From Phenylobacterium sp. (GTDB lineage: Bacteria > Pseudomonadota > Alphaproteobacteria > Caulobacterales > Caulobacteraceae), in NCBI RefSeq assembly GCF_024508875.1, contig NZ_JANINU010000003.1:1-64000 (forward strand): a DNA stretch of 64,000 bases, given 5' to 3'. Below, one piece after another: positions 35,700-43,963 of this stretch (within the stretch, counting starts at the first letter, position 1; every line of letters starts with the position of its first letter). Position numbers and translations under genes: made by a program. The notes under the pieces are model-generated. The model did not search any database. It saw nothing but the letters and a program-made list of their open reading frames with translations, and was not told the origin of the DNA.

Positions 35700-36173
35700 C
35701 TATTCTGCCGCCATCGGAAACACGAACAGTTCACCAGGATGCGGGATGGACTGGTCCGGCGTCGGACGCGCCCGCAGCATGAGCCCGTTCATGCCCAGGG
35801 TCTCGGCCACCATGCAGGCGGCCGCGCCCATGGGGAACGGCGGATCCGCGTCCAGCAGGCCGCGCAGGCGCTCCTCTAGCGATCGGTAGTCGCCCGCCTG
35901 GGCGCAGCCGAAGATGTCGAGCACCAGGGCCTCGTCGTCGGTGAGGCGCGGATCGGCGGGGATCGAGAGCTGAACGCGCCGATGGCCATGGACCGCGAGC
36001 TGTTGCACGAACGCTTCGAGCATCCGGTAAGCCGCCTCGCCGGCGCAGCCGCAGGCCGCCTCGAAGTGGACCTGGAGTCCATGGCACGGCGTCGCCAGGG
36101 CGAGCAGCCGCACGGTGCGGATCAAAAGGCGCTCGCCGTGGAAGAGGGGTTCGAAGGGGGACTGGGCGTGCAT
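35700..36173 (-). CDS. Conserved hypothetical protein downstream of a Fur-like box
   Basis: A 157-residue protein I cannot assign to a family. It is soluble, without signal peptide or membrane segment. Visible features are CGCAGEAAYRMLEAFVQQL (two cysteines near residue 41), an acidic DPRLTDDEALVLDIFGCAQ stretch, and a C-terminus with ACMVAETLGMNGLM and a proline-rich tail. Its promoter region contains a 19-bp palindrome resembling a Fur box, so iron control is likely. It is translated away from the GNAT gene and ends four bases after the dehydrogenase stop. Confidence 0.7.
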   Translation of the reverse strand: MHAQSPFEPLFHGERLLIRTVRLLALATPCHGLQVHFEAACGCAGEAAYRMLEAFVQQLAVHGHRRVQLSIPADPRLTDDEALVLDIFGCAQAGDYRSLEERLRGLLDADPPFPMGAAACMVAETLGMNGLMLRARPTPDQSIPHPGELFVFPMAAE

Positions 36174-36208
36174 GGCCGACTCCGCTGAGACGACCTCACG
36201 ATATTGCT

Positions 36209-36227
36209 GTTGCGAGTCATTCGCAAC
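36209..36227. promoter_or_regulatory. Fur-box-like palindrome
   Basis: GTTGCGA-GTCAT-TCGCAAC has 7-bp inverted arms in a 19-bp frame and the TTGCGA...TCGCAA form seen in Fur sites of related proteobacteria. It lies 36 bases ahead of the 157-residue unknown gene, the only gene it could drive. Confidence 0.5.
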
Positions 36228-36239
36228 TAAGGAGGCCGA

Positions 36240-36692
36240 TCAGTAGCGCCTTTCCATGAACACGTCGGCGCGGGCATACGGCGTCTCTACGGGCGCAAGG
36301 TCCTTGAAGCCCATCGCCCGGTAGAGGCCCAGCGCCGGTCCCAGCGAGGAGTTGGTCTCCAGGTAGAGCCGCGTCGCGCCGAGTTCGGCCCCGGCGTCGA
36401 TGCATCGCTGCATCAGAAGCCGCCCGAGACCCGAGCCGCGAAGGTCCTCGGAGACGGTCATCTTCGCCACCTCGTAGCCGCCGTCGTCCATCTTCAGCAG
36501 CGCCACGCAGCCCACCGGCGCGCCGTCCTTCAAGGCGATGAAGATCCGGCCGCCCTTGGCGATGATCTTGCCTTCCGGATCGGTCAGCACCTCCAGGTCC
36601 TTCGGCTCGAGCGCGAAATACTTGGTGATCCAGGCTTCGTTCAGGCGATGGAACGCCTCGGCATGGCCAGGTTCGAACTCGACGATGTCCAT
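36240..36692 (-). CDS. GNAT family N-acetyltransferase
   Basis: A 150-residue acetyltransferase from the ATG at 36692 (MDIVEFEPGHAEAFHRLN). The acetyl-CoA-binding motif A is VSEDLRGSGLGRLLMQRCID. Motif B includes LYLETNSSLGPALGLYRAMGF. The acceptor is unknown; many such small proteins act on amino acids or antibiotics. The gene diverges from the aminotransferase gene; a longer in-frame reading upstream overlaps that gene's promoter and is not favoured. Confidence 0.87.
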   Translation of the reverse strand: MDIVEFEPGHAEAFHRLNEAWITKYFALEPKDLEVLTDPEGKIIAKGGRIFIALKDGAPVGCVALLKMDDGGYEVAKMTVSEDLRGSGLGRLLMQRCIDAGAELGATRLYLETNSSLGPALGLYRAMGFKDLAPVETPYARADVFMERRY

Positions 36693-36754
36693 GAGTCCCT
36701 CTCGTGCGCGCAGCGGGGTGGCCAGAACGCCTGTCTGCCGCCAAATTCGACCTA

Positions 36755-37942
36755 ATGCCGAATGCGATTTTCTCAAGCCTGCCGACCACCGTCTTCGAGG
36801 AGATGTCGGGCCTCGCGCGCGCCAACGGCGCGGTGAACCTCGGCCAGGGCTTCCCCGACGATCCGGGTCCAGAGGCCGTGCGCGCCAAGGCCGCCGACGC
36901 GGTCCTCAACGGCTACAACCAGTACCCGCCAATGGCGGGCCTGCCCGAACTGCGCCAGGCGGTGGCGAACCATTATGGCCGGACCCAGGAGCTCGACCTC
37001 GACTGGGCGTCCGAGGTGACCGTCACCTCCGGCGCCACCGAGGCCCTGGCCGCCAGCTTCCTCGCCCTGATCGAGCCGGGCGACGAGGTGATCGTCTTCC
37101 AGCCGTTCTACGACGCCTATCCGCCGCTGATCCGCCGCGCGGGCGGCGTGCCGAAGCTGGTCCGGCTGGAGCCGCCGCACTGGCGGTTCACGCGAGAGAT
37201 GCTGGAGGCGGCCTTCACGCCGCGCACGCGCCTCGTCGTACTGAACAATCCGATCAACCCCACCGGCGTGGTCCTGCCCGACGAGGATCTGGCCCTGCTG
37301 GCCGAATTCTGCGTGACGCACGACGCCGTCGCCGTCTGCGACGAAGTCTGGGAGCAGGTGGTGTTCGACGGCCGCCGGCACCGGCCGCTGATCGCCTTCC
37401 CCGGCATGCGCGAGCGGACGGTGAAGATCGGCTCCGCCGGCAAGATGTTCGGCCTCACCGGCTGGAAGGTGGGCTTCCTCTGCGCCGCTCCCGCCCTGAC
37501 GCACAGCCTAGCCCGCGCGCACCAGTTCCTGACCTTCACCACGCCGCCCAACCTGCAGGCCGCCGTCGCCTGGGGCCTGGAAAACGCGGCCGACTGGTTC
37601 CGCGACATGCCGGCCGGCCTGCAGCGCTCGCGCGACCGGCTGGCCGACGGCCTGAGGCGCGAAGGCTTCGCCGTCCTACCCAGCCAAGGGACCTATTTCC
37701 TGAACGTCGATCTACCGGGCTCCGGCATCGTCGAGGGCGACCGCGATTTCTGCCTGCGCGCCGTCAAGGAGGCCGGCGTGGCGGCGATACCGGTGTCGGC
37801 CTTCTACGAGGCGCACCCCGTCACCACGATCGCGCGACTGTGCTTCTCGAAGGGGGATGCGACGCTGGATGAGGGCGTCGCGCGGCTGGCGAAGGCGCGG
37901 GACCTTTCGATCAGGGCCAGCCGCTCCACCACGCCGGCGTGA
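36755..37942 (+). CDS. Class I/II PLP-dependent aminotransferase
   Basis: A 395-residue fold-type I aminotransferase (MPNAIFSSLPTTVFEEMSGL). The PLP pocket is clear: TSGATEAL near residue 95, NNPINPTG, CDEVWEQVVFDG with the cofactor Asp, and the Schiff-base Lys in KIGSAGKMFGLTGWKVGF. The carboxylate-binding Arg is in TIARLCFSKGD. It most resembles the methionine/kynurenine aminotransferases (YbdL/KAT-like), which act on methionine, aromatic amino acids or kynurenine with a 2-oxo acid. Substrate is inferred only from similarity. Confidence 0.88.
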   Translation: MPNAIFSSLPTTVFEEMSGLARANGAVNLGQGFPDDPGPEAVRAKAADAVLNGYNQYPPMAGLPELRQAVANHYGRTQELDLDWASEVTVTSGATEALAASFLALIEPGDEVIVFQPFYDAYPPLIRRAGGVPKLVRLEPPHWRFTREMLEAAFTPRTRLVVLNNPINPTGVVLPDEDLALLAEFCVTHDAVAVCDEVWEQVVFDGRRHRPLIAFPGMRERTVKIGSAGKMFGLTGWKVGFLCAAPALTHSLARAHQFLTFTTPPNLQAAVAWGLENAADWFRDMPAGLQRSRDRLADGLRREGFAVLPSQGTYFLNVDLPGSGIVEGDRDFCLRAVKEAGVAAIPVSAFYEAHPVTTIARLCFSKGDATLDEGVARLAKARDLSIRASRSTTPA

Positions 37943-37954
37943 CGCCGAACGACC

Positions 37955-38752
37955 TCAGCAGGTGCTGCCGCCGTCGACGACAATGGTCTGGCCGGTGGTC
38001 CAGGCGCCGGCGCGCGAGGCCAGGTAGACGGCCGCCCCGGCCAGGTCGTCCGGCTCGCCCAGGCGGCGGAGCGGGGTGCCCGAGCTGGCGCGTTCCTCGC
38101 CGGCCGGGGTGTCCCACAGCGCCTTGGCGAAATCGGTCTTCACCAGACCCGGCGCGACGCAATTGATGCGCACGTTGTAGGGACCCAGCTCCTTGGCGAG
38201 GTTGCGGGCGAGCTGCATGTCGGCGGCCTTGGAGATGGCGTACGCGCCGATCACCTCGGTGCCGCGCAGACCGCCGATGGACGAGATCACGATGATCGCG
38301 CCGTCCTTCCGTTCCTTCATCTCGGGGGCCACCATCTGGATCATCCAGTTGTTGGCGATGATGTTGTTGGCCAGGATCTTGGTGAAGGCCTCGTCGGAAA
38401 TCTCGAGCTGGCTGCCGTAGTAGGGGTTCGAGGCCGCGTTGCAGACCAGGATGTCGATCTTGCCGAACGCCTTGCGGGTCTCGTCCATCAGGCGCTGAAG
38501 GTCCTCCTTCGACGAGATGTTGGCCGGCACGGCGATGGCGTGGCCGGGGCTGCGCGCGTTGATCACCGCGGCGACCTCCTCGCAGGGGCCGGCCTTGCGC
38601 GAGCTGATCACCACCTTGGCGCCCTGCTGGGCCATGCGCTCGGCGATGGCGCGCCCGATGCCGCGCGACGATCCGGTGATCACCGCCACCTTGCCCGTCA
38701 GGTCGAACAGACCGTTCACGCTCACGGCGGGGGCTTCGAGAACTTGGCCCAT
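37955..38752 (-). CDS. Short-chain dehydrogenase/reductase
   Basis: A 265-residue classical SDR. The cofactor motif is ITGSSRGIGRAIAERM (TGxxxGIG) and NAAS replaces the usual NNAG. The catalytic Ser lies in VISSIGG and the YAISKAAD motif provides Tyr and Lys. The C-terminus TTGQTIVVDGGSTC is typical of the tetrameric enzymes. Arg after the glycine loop (SSRK) suggests NADP(H). The substrate is not known; similar enzymes are 3-oxoacyl or secondary-alcohol reductases. It converges on the aminotransferase gene. Confidence 0.9.
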   Translation of the reverse strand: MGQVLEAPAVSVNGLFDLTGKVAVITGSSRGIGRAIAERMAQQGAKVVISSRKAGPCEEVAAVINARSPGHAIAVPANISSKEDLQRLMDETRKAFGKIDILVCNAASNPYYGSQLEISDEAFTKILANNIIANNWMIQMVAPEMKERKDGAIIVISSIGGLRGTEVIGAYAISKAADMQLARNLAKELGPYNVRINCVAPGLVKTDFAKALWDTPAGEERASSGTPLRRLGEPDDLAGAAVYLASRAGAWTTGQTIVVDGGSTC

Positions 38753-38855
38753 CGGGCGCTCCTTCCAAACGACTGTTTAAGTTTGCGCGTCATTTGCGAC
38801 GCCGGTTGCCCCTCGGTCAAGGTGGACGGCGATCCAGGATTCCGTATCTTCGAAA

Positions 38856-38890
38856 GCGCACGCCGGCCCTTGAGAGCCGGTGGCGCTTTT
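38856..38890 (+). other. Terminator-like hairpin in the leader of the PQQ-cytochrome gene
   Basis: GCGC plus CCGGC pairs with GCCGG plus GCGC around CCTTGAGA, followed by TTTT and then the GGGGGAA ribosome-binding site and the ATG at 38902. The form is that of an attenuator, although the T tract is short. Confidence 0.4.
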
Positions 38891-38901
38891 GGGGGAACGT
38901 C

Positions 38902-40818
38902 ATGAAGGTGTTTGCCGGCCTTACGGCCGTCATGATGGCGGCCGGCGCCGCCCTGGCCGTGGGCACCAGCCTCAAGGCGCAGCCGGCGCAATCGGCCGAT
39001 GCGTTGCCGCATCCCGGCCAGGCCATCTACCGGCTGCGCTGCGCGGCCTGTCACGACAATCCTGAGGACACCAAGGCGCCGGCGCGCAGCACCCTGTCGG
39101 CGATGAGCTTCCAGACGCTCAGCTTCGCCCTGACCCAGGGCAAGATGCAGGCCCAGGCGGCCGGCATGAGCGAGGAGGAACGGGGCCAGCTCATCAACTT
39201 CCTGACGGGCCGCTCCAGCGCCAGCGTCGAGACCTGGAGCAAGGGCATGGCCTGCGCCCGGTCGGGCGTCGACATCAAGACGGCGCCCGCCGTGTCCACC
39301 TTCGGCTTCGACGCGCGCCAGACCCGGACCCTCACGGCGAAGCAGACCGGCCTCACCAAGGCGAAGCTCTCGAAGCTCGACCTGGCCTGGGCCATCGCCT
39401 TCCCCGACACCACCATGATGCGCGCGCAGGGCGCCGTGGTCGGCAACACGGTCTTCCTGCCGGTGGCCGAGGCGGCCGCCATGTACGCGTTCGACCTCAG
39501 CAACCCCGCGAAGCCTTGCCTCAAGTGGGTCTACAACACCCAAGGCGCGGCGCCCCTGCGCACGAGCCCGGGCTACGGCGTGATCGCGGACGGCACGCCG
39601 GTGCTGGCCTTCGCCGGCCTGGACACCACGCTCCACGTGCTGGACGCCCGCACGGGCAAGCCGCTCTGGCATCGGCCCGTCGGGACCTATTCCTACTCCC
39701 TGACCACCGGCACGCCCCGCGTGCTGAAGGACCGGATTATCGTGCCGGTCAGCCAATTCGAGATCATGACGGCGGCGGACAACAAGGTCGCCTGCTGCAC
39801 CAACCACGGCTACGTCCTGTCTCTGGACCCGAAGACCGGTAAGCAGCAGTGGCGCTACGACACCATGCCGGACGCCCAGCCCGTGCGAGACCGCGGCGAC
39901 GGCAAGCCGCTGCTCGGCCCCTCGGGCGCGCCGATCTGGAACTCGCCGGTCGTGGACGAGACGCGCGGCCTGATCTTCTTCGGGACAGGGGAAAGCAACT
40001 CGCCGCCGGCCCACCGCAACACCGATGCGCTGATCGCCATCCGCCTGAAGGACGGGACCGAGGCCTGGAGCCATCAGGCGACCTCGGACGACATCTTCAA
40101 TGCCGGCTGCGGGCCCAATCCGCGCAAGGAGCTGCTGAACTGCGTGAAGGCCCCGGAGACCGTCTACCGCGACGTCGACTTCGGCGCCTCGCTGATCCTC
40201 GCGAAGCTCAAGTCCGGCAAGGAGGTGATCTTCGCCGGGCAGAAGTCGGGCACGGTCTGGGCGCTCGACCCCGACAGCGGCAAAGTGCTGTGGCGGCGCG
40301 ACATCGGGACCGGCGCGCCCAACGGCGGCATTCACTGGGGCATCGCCTTCCACGACGACATGGTGATCGTGCCCGTCGCGCAGATCGGGCGGCCCCTGCC
40401 CGGCGGCCAGCCGATCGATCCGAAGCTGCAGCCCGGCATGTACGGCGTCGACGCCAACACCGGCGAGATCCGCTGGCACTATTCGGCGACGCCGGACTGC
40501 GCCAACGGGCGAGACAAGAAGGCGCCTCGGTGCGAGCGGCTGTACGGCTTCTCCGGCGCGCCGGCGGTGATCGACGGCGCTGTGGTGCAGGGCGGCCTGG
40601 ACGGACGGCTGTACGTCATCGACGCGAAGAGCGGCGAGCGCCTGTGGGCCTACGACACCTTGCGCGATTTCCAGACGCTAAATGGCGTGCCGGGCAAGGG
40701 CGGCTCGATCGACGCGGCGTCCATCGTCGGCGTGAATGGACTGGTCCTGGTGGGCTCGGGCTACGGCATGTTCGGCCAGGCGTCCGGCAACGTCCTGCTG
40801 GCGTTCCGGCCGAAGTAG
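38902..40818 (+). CDS. PQQ-binding-type dehydrogenase with N-terminal cytochrome c domain
   Basis: A 638-residue periplasmic protein with signal peptide MKVFAGLTAVMMAAGAALA. A cytochrome c domain with the heme motif RCAACHDNPED near residue 50 comes first, then an eight-bladed propeller with repeated tryptophan-docking segments (DARTGKPLWHRPVGT, DPKTGKQQWRYDT, DPDSGKVLWRRDIG, DANTGEIRWHYS, DAKSGERLWAYDT). This order, heme first, resembles polyvinyl-alcohol dehydrogenase rather than methanol dehydrogenase. A vicinal CC in KVACCTNHG may be the disulfide of quinoproteins. It probably oxidises an alcohol and passes electrons to cytochromes. The leader contains a terminator-like hairpin. Confidence 0.85.
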   Translation: MKVFAGLTAVMMAAGAALAVGTSLKAQPAQSADALPHPGQAIYRLRCAACHDNPEDTKAPARSTLSAMSFQTLSFALTQGKMQAQAAGMSEEERGQLINFLTGRSSASVETWSKGMACARSGVDIKTAPAVSTFGFDARQTRTLTAKQTGLTKAKLSKLDLAWAIAFPDTTMMRAQGAVVGNTVFLPVAEAAAMYAFDLSNPAKPCLKWVYNTQGAAPLRTSPGYGVIADGTPVLAFAGLDTTLHVLDARTGKPLWHRPVGTYSYSLTTGTPRVLKDRIIVPVSQFEIMTAADNKVACCTNHGYVLSLDPKTGKQQWRYDTMPDAQPVRDRGDGKPLLGPSGAPIWNSPVVDETRGLIFFGTGESNSPPAHRNTDALIAIRLKDGTEAWSHQATSDDIFNAGCGPNPRKELLNCVKAPETVYRDVDFGASLILAKLKSGKEVIFAGQKSGTVWALDPDSGKVLWRRDIGTGAPNGGIHWGIAFHDDMVIVPVAQIGRPLPGGQPIDPKLQPGMYGVDANTGEIRWHYSATPDCANGRDKKAPRCERLYGFSGAPAVIDGAVVQGGLDGRLYVIDAKSGERLWAYDTLRDFQTLNGVPGKGGSIDAASIVGVNGLVLVGSGYGMFGQASGNVLLAFRPK

Positions 40819-41556
40819 CTAACGGCAGGCCGCGAAGCGTCCCATGTCGAGGTGCAGATGGTCGCGGTGGGCGGCGTTGTAGTCCGGACCCAGCACCGCG
40901 TTGAACCACGGGCAGGCGCCGTCCCTCGCCCTCCGGAGAAAGCGGCCGCGCGCACCTTGGTCGTTGAAATCCTCGAGCACGCTCACGCGGCGGCCTGAGA
41001 TCGTGCGGAAGGCCGAGACGTCCAGCGCGTTGGCGTAGGCGTGTTCGCTCCTCATGCCAGTCGCCCGGCCGTAGATGTTGCGGCAGGCGAAGCTGCCATA
41101 GTGCTCGACGGTGACTACCGGTTCTCCGAGGTTTGCGTGCGCGGCCGGCTGCACGGCGTGCCGGATCCAGAAGGCGTAAGCCAGCGCCTCGGGACAGGTC
41201 ATGACGGGCGCGGCGGGAGAGAGTTGAGCGCCCTGCAGACGTAGAGTGTTGTGCGTGCTGCAAGCGCCGCGGACGCGCCCCGGCTCCTCCACGAAGCCCA
41301 GGCCGCCCTCGCGCAGGACGAGCCGACATTGCCGCGGGTCCCGGGCGGCGAGGGCGAATTTGAAGCCCGTGGCGAGGCCGACCGGCTGGTCGAGGCGCAA
41401 CGGCGTCCACGGCAGGTCTTCCGGCGGCGCCCACCGGGCTATGGCGACGCCGAGGAGCAGCGACATCACCAGCAGGTCGGTCAGCAGAGACCACGCGCCC
41501 GCCAAGGCCAGCACTTCCGGCGACACAGGCTTCGGGCGAATGGGGCGGCGGGCCAC
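40819..41556 (-). CDS. Extensin-like C-terminal domain protein
   Basis: A 245-residue protein with one N-terminal membrane helix (LLTDLLVMSLLLGVAIA, about residues 24-42). The rest is the bacterial extensin-like domain: PVMTCPEALAYAFWIRHAV, HYGSFACRNIYG, SEHAYANALDVSAFR and HRDHLHLDMGRF. The SEHAxANALD and HxHLD arrangement resembles the metal sites of LAS-type peptidoglycan peptidases. It would face the periplasm. The role is probably cell-wall hydrolysis but this is unproven. It is divergent from the M20 peptidase gene. Confidence 0.85.
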   Translation of the reverse strand: MARRPIRPKPVSPEVLALAGAWSLLTDLLVMSLLLGVAIARWAPPEDLPWTPLRLDQPVGLATGFKFALAARDPRQCRLVLREGGLGFVEEPGRVRGACSTHNTLRLQGAQLSPAAPVMTCPEALAYAFWIRHAVQPAAHANLGEPVVTVEHYGSFACRNIYGRATGMRSEHAYANALDVSAFRTISGRRVSVLEDFNDQGARGRFLRRARDGACPWFNAVLGPDYNAAHRDHLHLDMGRFAACR

Positions 41557-41637
41557 GGCAGGGAAATGGCGCCTGCGCCTTGCGGTTCAATCTGCGGACG
41601 GTCAAGGATCGGCACAGATCGGGGAAGGGCTTTGTGT

Positions 41638-43113
41638 ATGCGCATCTTAGGGCGGATCGCGCTCGGCTTTCTGGCCGTGCTCGTCGTGCTGGTCGCCGTG
41701 GTCCTGGTGCGGACCTTCACGTTCAAGGCGCCGGCCTCCGGCGACGTCGGCGGGATCAAGGTCGCCGCGGCGATGCCGGTGGACGTGGCCGGCGCGGCGC
41801 AGCGCCTCAGCCAGGCCGTCCAGATCCAGACCGTCCGCCACCAGGACCGGGCCGAGGACGTCGACGCCGAGTGGACGCGGCTGCACGAGCTGCTGGCCGC
41901 GAGCTACCCAGCGGCCCATGCGGCGATGACCCGCGACGAGTTGGCCAGCCGCACGCTGGTCTACACCTGGCCCGGCGCCGACAAGGCCCTCGCGCCCATC
42001 GTACTCATGGCCCACCAGGACGTGGTGCCCGTGACGCCCGGCACCGAGAAGGACTGGAAGCACCCGCCCTTCGGCGGCGTCATCGCCGACGGCGCGGTCT
42101 GGGGTCGGGGCTCCATCGACGACAAGGGCTCGCTGATCGGCATCTTCGAAGCGGTCGAGACGCTGGCGAAGCAGGGCTACCGGCCGCGCCGCACGATCAT
42201 CGTCGTGTCCGGCGGCGACGAGGAGGTCTTCGGCCAGGGCGCCCGTTCGGCGGCGGACTTCCTGAAGTCGCGGGGCGTCAAGGCCGAGTTCGTGCTGGAC
42301 GAGGGCATGGCGGTCCTCAACGACAACCCGATCAGCGGCGGCAAGGCCGCGATCATCGGCACGGCCGAGAAGGGCTACGGCACCCTGCGGGTCACGGCGC
42401 GGGCGACCGGCGGGCACTCGTCCGCCCCGCCGGCGAACTCCGGCGGCGTGGTCACCCTGTCCAAGGCCATTGTGGCGATCGCCGACGACCAGTTCCCCCT
42501 CGCCTTCCGCGGGCCGGGCGCCGAGATGGTGAAGACGTTGGCCCCCGACGCGCCCTTCGCGGTGCGCATGGCCGTGGCCAACGAATGGCTGTTCGGCGGC
42601 CTGCTGACCAAGCAGGTCGGGGCCACGCCGACCGGCGCCGGCCTGCTGCACACGACCATCGCGCCGACCATGCTGAAGGGCAGTCCGAAGGAGAACGTGC
42701 TGCCGCAGGACGCCACCGCCTGGATCAACTACCGGATCGCGCCGGGCGACACCTCCGACACCGTGATGAAGCGCGCCAAGGCCGCGGTTGGAGACCTGCC
42801 GGTGGAGCTGGCCTGGAACGCCGCGCCGAACGAGCCCTCGCCGGTGAGCTCCACCAGCTCGTGGAGCTGGCGGGTGCTGGCCGCGACGGCAGGGGCGGTG
42901 TCGGGCGCGCCTGTCGCTCCCAGCCTCGTCACCGCCGGCACGGACAGCCGCTTCCTGACCCCCGTCGCCAAGGACGTCTACCGGTTCCAGCCCGTGGAGT
43001 TCAGCCTGAAGGACGTGGAGATGATCCACGGCACCAACGAGCACATGACGCTGAAGAACCTGGAGAAGATGGTCGACTTCTACGGCCGCCTGATCGTCAC
43101 GGCGACGCAGTAA
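41638..43113 (+). CDS. Membrane-anchored M20 family metallopeptidase
   Basis: A 491-residue protein. An N-terminal hydrophobic anchor (LGFLAVLVVLVAVVLV) is followed by an M20/CPS1-type peptidase domain. Metal ligands are visible in VLMAHQDVVPV (His and Asp), WGRGSIDDKG (bridging Asp) and SGGDEEVFGQGA (catalytic Glu pair). The dimerisation domain includes ATGGHSSAPPANSGG, and a C-terminal His lies in EMIHGTNEHM. Bacterial CPS1-like enzymes release amino acids from peptides or N-acyl amino acids. Start is the ATG at 41638; the longer open frame upstream overlaps the divergent gene. Confidence 0.88.
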   Translation: MRILGRIALGFLAVLVVLVAVVLVRTFTFKAPASGDVGGIKVAAAMPVDVAGAAQRLSQAVQIQTVRHQDRAEDVDAEWTRLHELLAASYPAAHAAMTRDELASRTLVYTWPGADKALAPIVLMAHQDVVPVTPGTEKDWKHPPFGGVIADGAVWGRGSIDDKGSLIGIFEAVETLAKQGYRPRRTIIVVSGGDEEVFGQGARSAADFLKSRGVKAEFVLDEGMAVLNDNPISGGKAAIIGTAEKGYGTLRVTARATGGHSSAPPANSGGVVTLSKAIVAIADDQFPLAFRGPGAEMVKTLAPDAPFAVRMAVANEWLFGGLLTKQVGATPTGAGLLHTTIAPTMLKGSPKENVLPQDATAWINYRIAPGDTSDTVMKRAKAAVGDLPVELAWNAAPNEPSPVSSTSSWSWRVLAATAGAVSGAPVAPSLVTAGTDSRFLTPVAKDVYRFQPVEFSLKDVEMIHGTNEHMTLKNLEKMVDFYGRLIVTATQ

Positions 43114-43210
43114 CCGTCCTGCGCTCTTGCCCCGGGCCGCGCGGACCAATAGCTGTGTAGCGACGAAACTCCCGCCGCCCGCTCGCGGCGACAAGACAGG
43201 GCTGCCCAAG

Positions 43211-43831
43211 ATGCTGAAGTGGATTTCCTACCTCGACGACGAAGACGGCGACGACGAGGACAAGGGCCGCCTGCCCGACATGCCGATGACCGCCGGGCCG
43301 GTGCAGAACGCGCTGTTCAAGTCGCGCACGGTGCTGATCTTCGGCGAGATCGACATGCGCCTGGCCGAGCGCGTCACCGCCCAGATCACCGCCCTCGCCA
43401 GCGAGAGCGACAAGCCGATCCGCGTGATCATCAACTCGCCGGGCGGCCACGTGGAAAGCGGCGACACCATCCACGACATGATCCGCTTCTGCGGCAACCA
43501 GGTGAAGGTGATCGGCACCGGCTGGGTCGCCTCGGCCGGCGCTCATATCTTCCTGGGCGCGACCAAGGAAAACCGCCTCTGCCTGCCCAACACCCGCTTC
43601 CTGCTGCACCAGCCGGCCGGCGGCGTGCGCGGCCAGGCCTCGGACATCGAGATCGAGGCGGAAGAGATCATCAAGATGCAGGAACGGCTGAACCGCCTCA
43701 TCGCCCGCGAGACCGGCCAGACCTACGAGAAGGTCGTGAAGGACACCCAGCGGAACTTCTGGATGAGCGCCGAGGAAGCCGTGAAGTACGGCCTGGTGTC
43801 GAAGATCGTCACCGACGCCTCGGAAGTCTGA
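43211..43831 (+). CDS. clpP: ClpP-family serine protease (paralogue)
   Basis: A 206-residue ClpP-like peptidase from the ATG at 43211 (MLKWISYLDDEDG). The catalytic triad is recognisable: Ser in GWVASAGAHIFLG, His in LLHQPAGGVRGQASDIEI and a later Asp (VVKDTQRNFWMSAEEA). An acidic N-terminal stretch with many Asp and Glu residues replaces the usual axial-loop sequence. No clpX or tig is adjacent, so this is more likely a second, specialised ClpP than the housekeeping subunit. It would form a tetradecameric barrel with a Clp ATPase or with the main ClpP. Confidence 0.85.
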   Translation: MLKWISYLDDEDGDDEDKGRLPDMPMTAGPVQNALFKSRTVLIFGEIDMRLAERVTAQITALASESDKPIRVIINSPGGHVESGDTIHDMIRFCGNQVKVIGTGWVASAGAHIFLGATKENRLCLPNTRFLLHQPAGGVRGQASDIEIEAEEIIKMQERLNRLIARETGQTYEKVVKDTQRNFWMSAEEAVKYGLVSKIVTDASEV

Positions 43832-43963
43832 GTTTCTCCCCGTCGGGGGAGGTGGATCACGCCGAAGGCGTGAGACGGAGGGGGTTTCAGCCGAGGCGGA
43901 TCGACCGGTGGGCTTCAACCCCCTCTCCCGCTTCGCGGGAGCTCCCCCAACCGGGGAGCAACT
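43832..43963. repeat. Caulobacterales-type intergenic hairpin repeat
   Basis: This gap is a run of inverted repeats rich in CCCCC/GGGGG. CCCCG/CGGGG, ACGCC/GGCGT and CTCCCGC/GCGGGAG hairpins are all visible, and the ends (TCTCCCC...GGGGAG) pair with each other. Such elements are common between genes in Caulobacteraceae; here it probably also ends the clpP transcript. Confidence 0.65.
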
